Below are positions 41,279-49,702 of a stretch of DNA of 64,000 bases, piece by piece. The position numbers and the translations under genes are program-made. Positions within the stretch are counted from its first letter, which is position 1; each line of letters starts with the position of its first letter. The notes below the pieces were generated by a model that was not told the origin of the DNA, did no database searches, and saw nothing but the letters and a program-made list of their open reading frames with translations. The DNA is taken from contig NZ_SMKW01000011.1 of the NCBI RefSeq assembly GCF_004348985.1, forward strand, positions 90,990 through 154,989, read 5' to 3'. The stretch is from Saccharopolyspora elongata (GTDB lineage Bacteria; Actinomycetota; Actinomycetes; Mycobacteriales; Pseudonocardiaceae).

Positions 41279-41787
41279 CACGCCACCGCCCTGGTCGGCG
41301 GGAACCACTGCATCTCCGGCAGCGGCGCGGTGGACGGGGCGAGCTCCAGGTAGGCCAGGTGGCGCAGGAACCGGCTGAAGACGGTCGCGGCGGCCTTGCT
41401 GTCGGCCTGCGGCGGATTCGCGCTGCTCATGCCGTCGGCGATGGCGGGAGCGCCCGCCTCCTCGTCCGCGATCTCGACCTTCAGGTAGCGCGCGACGCGC
41501 CCGGCGCCGTACTGCAGGACCGCCTCGTTGATCAGGGCCCGGATGTGGTTGCAGAACGAGCCGCGAGCGCCGCCGCAGGGCCGGTTGTTGTTGGTGCTGC
41601 AGGCGAACGCGTGATCACCGGCCGCGACCGACGAGACGTAGACCCGCTCGATGTCCGACCCGCTGGACACCACGCCCTGCAAGCGCCCGTCCGCCAGCTC
41701 GACGAACGGGACCTTGGCGAGCTTGCGCGGCCGTGCGGGTGGCAGCACCCGCGCCGTGCTCGACGTCTCCCAAGCTTCCAACACCAT
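41278..41787 (-). CDS. SWIM-type zinc-finger protein (YehQ-like), first gene of operon
   Basis: About 169 aa. The putative zinc site FACSTNNNRPCGG then GSFCNHIRAL ends in the CxH that closes a SWIM domain, but the opening CxC is spread to C-x7-C, a divergent finger. The C-terminal half is helical. SWIM domains bind DNA or protein. Start uncertain: GGAG abuts ATG 41787, so GTG 41784 or TTG 41781 may be used. The frame is open to 42117 but loses sense upstream. It begins the operon SWIM-unknown-VWA-AAA-DUF5682. Confidence 0.78.
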   Translation of the reverse strand: MVLEAWETSSTARVLPPARPRKLAKVPFVELADGRLQGVVSSGSDIERVYVSSVAAGDHAFACSTNNNRPCGGARGSFCNHIRALINEAVLQYGAGRVARYLKVEIADEEAGAPAIADGMSSANPPQADSKAAATVFSRFLRHLAYLELAPSTAPLPEMQWFPPTRAVA

Positions 41788-42026
41788 CTCCAATGCACCA
41801 AGCGGATTCCACGCCGCAACGACGCGACACGACGAACATACTTGCGACCCCCGACAATCCCGATCATGGCACTCAGGGCGCCGCACGCGGAGCTCCCGCC
41901 CGGGGAGGACGTGCCGCCAAGACCCTGCGGAACGACTGCGGACTGGACGACGGCCGGTTGTTCCGACCGAATACGCCCTACGCCTCTTCCACCGCCTCCA
42001 CTGGAGACGCCGGGCGCTGACCGCCC

Positions 42027-42596
42027 GTGGCCCACGGACGCAACCTCGTGCTGACCGCCGCAGGCGACGCCCTGCTGGGCCCCGCCCGGCAAGCGCTACG
42101 CGCTGCGGTCGCCGCACGGGACTCGCTCGACGATGTCCGCGGGCTCTCGCACGGCCACCTCGACCTGCTGGTCCGGGCCGCCCTGCTGCAGCGCCCGATC
42201 ACCTCCGCGATCGCGGCATTCCGTCGGATCCATCCGCAAATCAGCCTGCACATCAAGGAAATCCGCGCCGAAGACGCGCTCGGCGGGCTGATCCGCGAAG
42301 GCCGGCACGAACTGGCGCTGACCTACGTGCCGATCCCCGACACCGACCTGGAGGTCCACGAGCTCGGCGTGCACCGGCTGTGCGTGATCTTCCCGCCGGG
42401 AACGGGCGTCGATCTCCCGGACCCGGTCCCGGCGGCGGAGCTGGGCGGGGTCCCCATCGTGGCGGTGCCCGAGGAGGAGAGCAGGGTGCGCCTCCACGTC
42501 GAGACCAAGCTGGGGCACCGCCGGGGGTCGCTGTCACCGGCTGCCGCCGCGTTCGTCGAACTCGCGCTGGCCCGGGCGGTTTCGAGTCCCGGCTGA
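42027..42596 (+). pseudogene. LysR regulator with both ends of the fold damaged
   Basis: The product starts with HGRNLVLTAAGDALLGPARQ, which is the end of a LysR winged helix; the ~57 preceding HTH residues are absent. The effector domain runs normally to VAVPEEESRVRLHVET and then jumps to HRRGSLSPAAAAFVELA, a sequence that belongs near the C terminus, so about 70-90 residues are also missing. At 189 aa against about 300 it is a doubly deleted gene. Confidence 0.72.
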
Positions 42597-42613
42597 ACCG
42601 CGCAGGCCGTTCG

Positions 42614-43624
42614 TCACGCCGTCCTGACGCCGGCCAGCACCTCCGCCACCAGTCCCTCGTCCGCCTCGTACGGCAGGGACAGCGAAACCCGGTCCAGCAG
42701 GCCGCCGAAACGGCTCCGCACCAGCGCACCCGCCTTCTCCGGTTCCGCGACGATCGCGAACGTGCCGAGGACGTCGTCGGTGATGCGGCGCCCCATCTCG
42801 TCCCACTCGCCGCGCTTGGACAACGCGTTCAACTCCTCTTGGAGCGCACCCCAGCCGTGCTGCTCCAGGACCGGCCGGTAGGCCGGGGTGGACGCGTAGA
42901 AGGCGATCTGCCTGCGCGTACCGGCGATCGCCGCCTGCATCTCGGCCTCGGTCCGACCGGTCGCCAGCATGACCATGCCCGCGAACTCGAAGTCGGCGTC
43001 GTTCCGCCCGGCGCGTTCGCGTCCCGCGGCGACCGCGGGCAGCGTGTGCGCGCGGAGGTACTCGACGGAGCTGAACGGGTGGCAGATCAAGCCGTCCGCG
43101 ACCTCACCGGCCGCCTCCGTCATCAACGCACCGACCGCGGCGAGCAGCACCTTCGGGTTTCCGCTCGGCACGGGGCCGGGGTCGAACATCGGGGTCATCA
43201 AGGTGTGCGTGTAGAAGTCGCCGCGGAAGTCGAGTTTCGTCCCGTGCTGCCAGCAGTCCCAGATCGCGTGCATGGCGCACACGTACTCCCGCATCCGCGC
43301 CGCCGGCTTCGACCAGGGCATGCCGTAGCGATTGGTGATGTGCGGCCGGATCTGCGATCCGAGCCCCAGCACCACCCGGCCGCCGGACAACCGCTGCAGG
43401 TCGTAGCTGCTGGTGGCGGTCGTCATGGGGGTTCGCGCCAGGGCGATCGCGATGGACGTGCCGATCTCGATCTTCGAAGTGGCGGCGGCGGCGAGCGCCA
43501 GCGGCAGGAAGGCGTCGTGCTTGGTCTCGGTCACCAGGAACCCGTCCAGCCCGAGCGCTTCCGCCCGGGCCGCCTCGCTCGCCGCCGAGGTGAGGTCGCG
43601 CTGAAGCAGGATGTCCGCTTTCAC
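42614..43624 (-). CDS. F420-dependent LLM-class oxidoreductase
   Basis: 336 aa TIM-barrel flavin/F420 enzyme of the luciferase-like monooxygenase superfamily, close to the actinobacterial TIGR03617 type. Segments: GLDGFLVTETKHDAFLPLAL, the cofactor-phosphate region SSYDLQRLSGGRVVLGLGSQ, and GNPKVLLAAVGALMTEAAGE. It would reduce or oxidise a substrate with coenzyme F420. Divergent from the MFS-CoA transferase operon; its presence beside acyl-CoA genes suggests a catabolic redox step, for instance on an alcohol or enone, but this is inference. Confidence 0.9.
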   Translation of the reverse strand: MKADILLQRDLTSAASEAARAEALGLDGFLVTETKHDAFLPLALAAAATSKIEIGTSIAIALARTPMTTATSSYDLQRLSGGRVVLGLGSQIRPHITNRYGMPWSKPAARMREYVCAMHAIWDCWQHGTKLDFRGDFYTHTLMTPMFDPGPVPSGNPKVLLAAVGALMTEAAGEVADGLICHPFSSVEYLRAHTLPAVAAGRERAGRNDADFEFAGMVMLATGRTEAEMQAAIAGTRRQIAFYASTPAYRPVLEQHGWGALQEELNALSKRGEWDEMGRRITDDVLGTFAIVAEPEKAGALVRSRFGGLLDRVSLSLPYEADEGLVAEVLAGVRTA

Positions 43625-44083
43625 GAGGAAATCTCCGATCGCAGTGGCACGGGCGGCACGGTTCGCGGTCCCGTGCCGAGATCAACGGCCCGGACTCCGC
43701 CGCCGATGCGGCTTCCGCGCCCCAGCGAACCACCGGCGGAGCCGTCCGTGAAGTCCGCAGTTGACGATGCGTCCGGCCGGGATCGCCTATGAATCGAGCT
43801 CAGGCCGACGTCGCACGCCGCACCCCGCGATCTCGCCCGGCCGCTCGAAGACAAGCCACTTCTAGGCCAAATTCAGGTTTACATCCACGGGGCAGAAACA
43901 TTCGTACAGCAGTGAATTCCATCATCTCGTTGCCTTCGAATCCGAACGATGCTTTACTTCGAGCGCAGACCGGAGCCCGATCGACCTGTCGCGTCGATCC
44001 AACTCTTCGCGGGCCACGGCATCGAGACCAATCCAGCCCGGGGAACGACGTTCCCGTGGTGCGCCCCTTCAGGAGGAGCCGGC
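43625..44083. promoter_or_regulatory. Divergent promoter region, LLM enzyme / MFS operon
   Basis: About 460 bp without a gene. The part 43855-43960 is visibly richer in A/T than its surroundings and is the likely promoter zone for both directions. AGGAGG at 44071 is the ribosome-binding site for the MFS gene. I see no clear palindrome. Confidence 0.5.
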
Positions 44084-45439
44084 ATGGCCGTCGAGCACGA
44101 CCCGGATGTCAACGCCGTCGGAGGCCGCCGCACGCGGCACCACCGCCGTGCCTGGCTGGTGGTCGCACTGCTGTGCCTGTTCATGCTCATCAACTTCGCG
44201 GACAAGGTCGTCGTCGGCCTCGCCGGCGTGGACCTCATCCGCGATCTCGGCATCGACTCCCAGCAGTTCGGAGTCGTGCAGAGCAGCTTCTTCTGGCTGT
44301 TCGCGTGCGGATCCATCGTCGGCGGCGTGCTGATGGGCCGCGTGCCGGCCCGGTGGCTGCTGGCCGGCGCCGCGGCGCTCTGGGTCGTCAGCCTGCTGCC
44401 GATCATCTGGAGCGCGAGCTTCGGCGTCCTGATAGCCGCCCGCCTGCTGCTCGGGTTCGCCGAGGGACCGGCCGCCGCGATGGCCACCTCGGCGGTGCAC
44501 AGCTGGTTCCCCGCCGACAAGCGCGCGGTGCCGACTTCGATCGTCACCGCGGGCGCCGGCATCGGCCCGCTGATCGCCGCACCCGTGCTCACCGCCGTGA
44601 TCGTGAACTACTCGTGGCATGCGGCTTTCGCGGTGCTGGCGGTGGTCGGTTCGCTGTGGGTCGGGGCCTGGCTGCTGCTCGGGAGGGAAGGTCCCGAGTC
44701 CGCCGATGCGACGGCGCGGCGGGACGACGACCCGGCCGATCACGTCCCGGTCCGGGTCCTGCTCCGCACCAGCACGATCATCGGGATCCTGGTCCTCTTC
44801 TTCGTCTCCTACTGCAACGTGGCGCTCAAGGTCAGCTGGATGCCGATGTACCTGCGCGAGGGACTGGGCTACGACGCCACCGCGGTCGGACGGCTGAGCA
44901 CCCTGCCCTACCTCGGCACCGCGGTCTTCCTGGTGCTGGCCGGAGTCGCATCCCGGATGATGACCAAACGAGGCGTCAGCAACCGGCTCGCGCGCGGGGT
45001 CTTCCCGATCGCCCTGGTGTTCTTGAGCGGCCTGAGCACGATCGCCTTCGCCTCGATGGACCGCGGCCCGCTCCAGATGGTCCTGATCGTGCTCGGCGCT
45101 TCGCTCGCCAGCGGGGGCTGGGGCGTGGCCTTCACCGCCGTGTCGGACGTCGTGCCGCCCCGGCGACGCGGCACCGTCATGGGGATCATCGTCGCGGTCT
45201 ACAGCGTCGGTGGCGTGATCGCGCCGCTCGCGTTGGGCGGCTTGGTGAACGGTGCGCCCACCCCCGGCGCCGGGTATTCGAGCGGATTCACGATGCTGGG
45301 CGTCCTCCTGGTGGTCGGCGCGCTGATCGCGCTTCCGCTGCTCAACCCCGACCGCGATCGCAAGGCGCTGGCGGCGTACGTCCGCGGCGAGACGAGCAAG
45401 TCCGAAGTGGACGTCGAAGATCGAGCGAGGCTGAAATGA
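44084..45439 (+). CDS. MFS transporter, organic-anion (ACS-like) type
   Basis: 451 aa, about 12 membrane helices. Start ATG 44084 with AGGAGG 7 nt upstream. Helix 1 reads FMLINFADKVVVGLAGVDLI and loop 2-3 GGVLMGRVPARW, like anion:cation symporters that import carboxylates such as aromatic or sugar acids. First gene of an operon whose stop overlaps the CoA-transferase start (ATGA), so it probably imports the acid that the following enzymes activate and degrade. Charged C-terminal tail. Confidence 0.9.
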   Translation: MAVEHDPDVNAVGGRRTRHHRRAWLVVALLCLFMLINFADKVVVGLAGVDLIRDLGIDSQQFGVVQSSFFWLFACGSIVGGVLMGRVPARWLLAGAAALWVVSLLPIIWSASFGVLIAARLLLGFAEGPAAAMATSAVHSWFPADKRAVPTSIVTAGAGIGPLIAAPVLTAVIVNYSWHAAFAVLAVVGSLWVGAWLLLGREGPESADATARRDDDPADHVPVRVLLRTSTIIGILVLFFVSYCNVALKVSWMPMYLREGLGYDATAVGRLSTLPYLGTAVFLVLAGVASRMMTKRGVSNRLARGVFPIALVFLSGLSTIAFASMDRGPLQMVLIVLGASLASGGWGVAFTAVSDVVPPRRRGTVMGIIVAVYSVGGVIAPLALGGLVNGAPTPGAGYSSGFTMLGVLLVVGALIALPLLNPDRDRKALAAYVRGETSKSEVDVEDRARLK

Positions 45440-46623
45440 CGATGAAACCCCTCGAAGGCATTCGGGTTGTCGATTTCGGGCACCTGATCGCGGGCCCGGG
45501 TGCCGCCGCCGCGTTGGCCGCGCTCGGTGCGGACGTGGTCAAGGTGGAGCCGCCGCACGGCGAGTCGGGCCGCAACATCGGCTCCTACGGCGAGGCGATC
45601 GTGGCCACCTACAACCGCGGGAAGCGGTCGATCGCGCTCGACCTGCGGTCGGCCGGCGGCATCGAGGCGGCCCGGCGGCTGGTCTCGTCGGCGGACGTGG
45701 TGCTGCAGAACATGCGCCCGGGGGCCATGGACCGGCTGGGGCTCGGTGCGGAGGACGTGCGGGCGCTGAATCCCCGAGCCATCTACGCCTCGGTCAGCGG
45801 TTTCGGATCGGCCGGGGCCGCGCGGGACCGGGTCGGCCTGGACATCACCGCTCAGGCGGAAAGCGGCATGATGTCGATCACCGGGCCCGCCGACGGTGAT
45901 CCGCATCGAGTCGGGTTCACCGTGGTCGACATCGCCACCGCCGACCTGCTCGCCCAGGCGATCCTCGCGGCGTTGTTCGCGCGGGAGCGGACCGGGCGCG
46001 GCGAGCACATCCAGATCTCGCTGATCGAGGTCGCGGTCCACCTGCAGGCCGCCTGCTGGGCCGAGTACAGCCTCACCGGGGTTGAGCCGCGGAGGTGCGG
46101 CAACCCCCAGCCGACGGTCGCTCCGGCGGCCGACGTGGTGCAGGTCGAGGACGGGAAGGTGGTGATCTCGGCGTACCAGGACGGGCACTGGCGGCTGCTG
46201 TGCCGGGCCATCGGCCGACCCGAACTCGCCGACGATCCGCGTTTCAACGACAACTCCCGACGGGTCGAGCACCGGCGCGAGCTGCGAGAAGTCCTCGAAG
46301 CCGCGCTCGGCGACCGGACCCGCGACGAAGTGCTCGCGCACCTCGCCGAGCAGGGCATCGTGGCCGGAAACGTCCGCGACTACCGGGAAGTGCCGAACGC
46401 CCGGGAGGTAGCTGACCTGGGCGTCTTCATCTCCGCCGCCAGCCCGGACGGCGTGCCCATCCGGCTGCCCCGGCCCCCGTTCCGCACCGAAGGCTGGGTC
46501 CACGGGACCGAACCCGCACCCCGTTGCGGCCAGCACACCGCCGAGGTGCTGACCGAGATCGGCTACTCGCCGGACGAGATCGAGTCGATGTTCAGCGGCA
46601 CGCCGAGCGGGCGGTCCCGATGA
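45436..46623 (+). CDS. CaiB/BaiF (class III) CoA transferase
   Basis: 395 aa, full length. The N-terminal GIRVVDFGHLIAGPGAAAAL and VVKVEPPHGESGR are family motifs; the catalytic Asp that forms the acyl anhydride is in RVGLDITAQAESGMM. It moves CoA between carboxylic acids without a loss of ATP. Located between the importer and two crotonases with ATGA overlaps on both sides, it would activate the imported acid at the expense of another acyl-CoA. Could also be an alpha-methylacyl-CoA racemase-like member. Confidence 0.92.
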   Translation: MTMKPLEGIRVVDFGHLIAGPGAAAALAALGADVVKVEPPHGESGRNIGSYGEAIVATYNRGKRSIALDLRSAGGIEAARRLVSSADVVLQNMRPGAMDRLGLGAEDVRALNPRAIYASVSGFGSAGAARDRVGLDITAQAESGMMSITGPADGDPHRVGFTVVDIATADLLAQAILAALFARERTGRGEHIQISLIEVAVHLQAACWAEYSLTGVEPRRCGNPQPTVAPAADVVQVEDGKVVISAYQDGHWRLLCRAIGRPELADDPRFNDNSRRVEHRRELREVLEAALGDRTRDEVLAHLAEQGIVAGNVRDYREVPNAREVADLGVFISAASPDGVPIRLPRPPFRTEGWVHGTEPAPRCGQHTAEVLTEIGYSPDEIESMFSGTPSGRSR

Positions 46624-47405
46624 GGCCGGAGAGCGGAAGCCCGGTCCGGGTGGAACAGCACGACACCTGGACAGAGTTGGTCCTGCAGCGCCCGCATCGG
46701 CGCAACGCGCTGGACATCGGCACCGCCGAAACCATGCTCGAACTGGTTTCGGGCGCTCCGGCCGCGACAGAACGCCGGGTCCTGCTGCTGCGCGGCGAAG
46801 GCCCCTCCTTCTGCGCGGGTCTCGACCTCAAGGCCATGCACGCCGGAGACCCGCACGAGTGGATCAGCTCGTTCTTCCGGCATTGGCTGCCCTTGCACGC
46901 CGCGCTCGCCCGGCTCGACATCCCGGTGGTGTGCGCGGTGCAGGGAGCGGCGATCAACGCCGGTGCCGCATTGGCCTTCGCCGCGGACTTCCTGATCGTC
47001 GAGGAAGAAGCGCACGTGCAGCTCGGCGAGGTCCGGCAAGGACTGGCGGCACCGATCGGAATCGGTTGGCTGACCCTCCGGCACTCGGCAGCGCTCGCTC
47101 GCCGGGTCGCCCTCCGGGGAGCCCCGATCCCCGGCCCCGAACTCGTCCGGCTCGGGCTCGCGCATGACTGGGCGCCGTCCGGACGAGCCTTGGAACGTGC
47201 CCGCGCTCTCGCCGCCGAGCTGTCCGCCCTGCCCGCGCAAGGTGTGCGCCGAACCATCACCGGCCTGCACGCAGCGGTACGGGGCGAGGACGCGCTCGAC
47301 CACTTCACCCGGATCGCGGATGCCGCCGCGATCCGGCAGCCCGCGGGCACCGCCACGTCCCGAATCGAACCGGTCCCACCGCAGCGAAAGGCACGTACTC
47401 CGTGA
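46620..47405 (+). CDS. Enoyl-CoA hydratase/isomerase family protein
   Basis: 261 aa crotonase. Oxyanion-hole segments FCAGLDLKAM and VQGAAINAGAALAFAADFLI are present; the Glu residues that make classical enoyl-CoA hydratase active are in VQLGEVRQGLAAP (one Glu) while the first acidic position is Ala-rich, so isomerase, hydrolase or decarboxylase activity is possible. ATG overlaps the CoA-transferase stop. Partner of the second crotonase directly downstream. Confidence 0.88.
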   Translation: MRPESGSPVRVEQHDTWTELVLQRPHRRNALDIGTAETMLELVSGAPAATERRVLLLRGEGPSFCAGLDLKAMHAGDPHEWISSFFRHWLPLHAALARLDIPVVCAVQGAAINAGAALAFAADFLIVEEEAHVQLGEVRQGLAAPIGIGWLTLRHSAALARRVALRGAPIPGPELVRLGLAHDWAPSGRALERARALAAELSALPAQGVRRTITGLHAAVRGEDALDHFTRIADAAAIRQPAGTATSRIEPVPPQRKARTP

Positions 47406-48214
47406 AGACGATCAACGTGGAACGTCCCGAGGAGACGATCACCCGGATCACCCTGGACCGACCCGACCACCTCAACGCGTTCACCCACGAGATGATCGAC
47501 GAGGTCGTCGGCGCGCTGCGGGAAGCATCCCGCGACCGCCGGTGCCGGGCGATCATCCTGACCGGTGCCGGCCGCGCGTTCAGCGCCGGTGTCGACCTCA
47601 AGCGCAGCGGGGTCGACCGCTGGCTCGAAGACCGCGACCCGATCGAGGGCCGGGTCGAATGGGCCGAATACCTCACCTCGCTGTTCAACGCCGTCCGCCG
47701 GACCTCCAAGCCGGTCATCGCCGCGGTGAACGGTCCGGCCGTCGGTGGCGGCTTCGCGCTCGCGCTGACGTGCGAACTCCGCATCGGCGGCACCGCTGCG
47801 ATGTTCGCCGACGGGTTCATCCGCAACGGCCTGTCCGGGTGCGAACTCGGGACGTCGTACCTGCTGCCGCGGCTGATCGGCGCTGGCCGGGCGAACGAGC
47901 TGATGCTGACCGGCCGGGCCGTGGAAGCCCCCGAAGCCGAACAGATCGGCCTGCTCAACCGGGTCGTCGCGAATGAGCAGTTGCAGGACGAAGCCGTGCG
48001 CCTCGCGGCGAGCATCGCCGAGCACTCGCCGTTCGCCGTGGCGATGACCAAGCAGATCGCGAACGCCAACCTCGAAGCGACGAGCCTGGACAACGCGATA
48101 CTCCTGGAGATGCGCACGCAGATGCTCGCCGTGCACACCACGGATTCGCGGGAGGCGCGCGACGCGCTGCTCGGGAAGCGCTCCCCCGACTACACCGGTT
48201 ACCGCACCAGCTGA
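47402..48214 (+). CDS. Enoyl-CoA hydratase/isomerase family protein
   Basis: 270 aa crotonase. FSAGVDLKRSG and VNGPAVGGGFALALTCELRI form the oxyanion hole; the region normally holding the two catalytic Glu residues reads FADGFIRNGLSGCELGTSYL, so only the second position has Glu, as in several isomerase-like members. GTG start overlaps the previous stop (GTGA). Two consecutive divergent crotonases suggest two separate steps on one substrate. Confidence 0.9.
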   Translation: MKTINVERPEETITRITLDRPDHLNAFTHEMIDEVVGALREASRDRRCRAIILTGAGRAFSAGVDLKRSGVDRWLEDRDPIEGRVEWAEYLTSLFNAVRRTSKPVIAAVNGPAVGGGFALALTCELRIGGTAAMFADGFIRNGLSGCELGTSYLLPRLIGAGRANELMLTGRAVEAPEAEQIGLLNRVVANEQLQDEAVRLAASIAEHSPFAVAMTKQIANANLEATSLDNAILLEMRTQMLAVHTTDSREARDALLGKRSPDYTGYRTS

Positions 48215-48231
48215 CGACGGAAGAAACTGGT

Positions 48232-49431
48232 ATGTCCAAAGAGGATCAGTTCACGATGCCGGGGCTCTCGGAACGCATTGAGAGGTTCTTCGAAGAACTG
48301 CCGCCGCTGCTCTCCGGAGTCGAAGGGATGGTCGCGCGCGGCAAGGCTTACCGGAAGGCGCTGTGCGAGGCCGGGCTCGCCGGTCTGGACGTTCCGGCCG
48401 GGTACGGCGGTGGCGGATACGGGCCACCGGCGAAGGCGCTGTTCGCCAAGCTTTCCCGGGGTCGTATTCCGGCCGAGGACGACATCTTCACCATCGGCTT
48501 GGGCATGGCGCTGCCCACGCTGCTCGAGTTCGCGGCCGAGCACCTCCGCCGCCGCTACGTCGAGCCCGCGCTGCGCGGCGAGGAGATCTGGTGCCAGATG
48601 TACTCGGAGCCCGGCGCCGGTTCCGACCTCGCGGGCCTGCAGACGCGTGCGCTGCGCACGGCCGGCGGCTGGGTCCTCAACGGGCAGAAGATCTGGACTT
48701 CCCGGGCGGAAATCGCCCAGTTCGCGATCTGCCTCGCACGGACCGATGTGGACGCGCCGAAGCACAAGGGGATCACGATGTTCGTGGTCCCGATGGACCA
48801 GCCCGGCGTGACGGTCCGGCCCATCCGGCAGATCACCGGGGCCTGCGAGTTCAACGAGGTGTTCCTCGACGACGCCGTCGTCCCGGAGGACCACGTCGTG
48901 GGCGAGGTGAACGGCGGCTGGCCGGTTGCCGTCGCCCTCATGCAGAACGAACGCAGCGCCATCGGGTCCGGTGGCGGGCGGCGTCCGGTGCCGTTCGAGA
49001 AGCTGCGCGACCTCGTGCACGACCGCGGACGCGCCGCCGATCCGCGGGTCCGGGGCGACCTCGCCGACTGCTACATCGGTCAACGCCTCGCCGAATTGCT
49101 TTCCGAGCTCGAGGCGGAGTCGGTCGATGCGGGCACACCGCTCGGCGCCGAGACCTCGCTCGGCAAGCTGTGGCGCTCCACCAACGGCCGGGCGGCTGCG
49201 GCGCTCGTCGGCGAACTGGCCTTCGCGACCGGGACCGCGTGGCAGACCGGCGACGATCGGGAGGACTGGGCCTACGCCGTGCTGGACGCCTGCGCCCTGT
49301 CGCTCGGCGGCGGCACGGACGAGGTGCAGAAGAACGGCATCGCCGAGAAGGTCCTCGGGCTACCGAGAGATCCCTACCGCACCGACAAGGTCCCGTTCCG
49401 CGACCTGACGGTGGGCACGCAACGCGACTGA
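48232..49431 (+). CDS. Acyl-CoA dehydrogenase (catalytic-type subunit)
   Basis: 399 aa FAD enzyme. QMYSEPGAGSDLAGLQTRAL is the central FAD/substrate loop, WTSRAEIAQFAICLARTD follows, and LMQNERSAIGSG places a Glu where the IVD/LCAD branch keeps its base. The C terminus (SLGGGTDEVQKNGIAEKVLG) closes the FAD site. Together with the shorter enzyme at 49703 it resembles the two-gene heteromeric dehydrogenases used on steroid side chains and other bulky acyl-CoAs in actinobacteria. Confidence 0.92.
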   Translation: MSKEDQFTMPGLSERIERFFEELPPLLSGVEGMVARGKAYRKALCEAGLAGLDVPAGYGGGGYGPPAKALFAKLSRGRIPAEDDIFTIGLGMALPTLLEFAAEHLRRRYVEPALRGEEIWCQMYSEPGAGSDLAGLQTRALRTAGGWVLNGQKIWTSRAEIAQFAICLARTDVDAPKHKGITMFVVPMDQPGVTVRPIRQITGACEFNEVFLDDAVVPEDHVVGEVNGGWPVAVALMQNERSAIGSGGGRRPVPFEKLRDLVHDRGRAADPRVRGDLADCYIGQRLAELLSELEAESVDAGTPLGAETSLGKLWRSTNGRAAAALVGELAFATGTAWQTGDDREDWAYAVLDACALSLGGGTDEVQKNGIAEKVLGLPRDPYRTDKVPFRDLTVGTQRD

Positions 49432-49504
49432 GCTGATCGACGAACCACCGGCATAAGGGGTCGTTTCAGGATGCAGCGTCAGCCGCATGCAGTGGGGGAC
49501 TCAG

Positions 49505-49676
49505 CTCGCACCGCCGCGGGTTCTCAGGCAGTGCCCGCCCTCTGGGCTACTGGGCGAGGCCAGTCCCCGATGCCGCGTATTCGGTCATACGTAAGTCGGG
49601 GCTCCCACAGTCCAGGCGGCGTCTGTAACTCCCGCAGGGGGGCCGCCACCCGCGCCCCTACGCAAATCCATTCTGA
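49505..49676 (+). repeat. Covarying multi-stem element, copy 3 (degenerate)
   Basis: CTCGCACCGCCGCGGGTTCTCAGG start, inner stem CCCCGA with TCGGGG, loop GCGTATTCGGTCATAC (49575-49590), CCCACAGTCCAGGCGGCGTCTG, and CCGCCACCCGCGCCCCTACG tail match the copies at 21996 and 38385. The outer helix is interrupted by an extra CCGCCCTCTGGGC and no longer pairs well. It lies between the two acyl-CoA dehydrogenase genes, here on the same strand as the genes. Confidence 0.7.
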
Positions 49677-49702
49677 AATCATCTCTACGAGGAAGCGCGA
49701 CC

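Noticed and set aside
34454..41787. Magnesium chelatase or NorQD/CoxDE-type metal-insertion operon
   Set aside because: The AAA and VWA proteins fit the general scheme, but the DUF5682 and SWIM partners point to the yehLMPQ-like set and no metalloenzyme target is adjacent; the molybdenum hydroxylase is 20 kb away.
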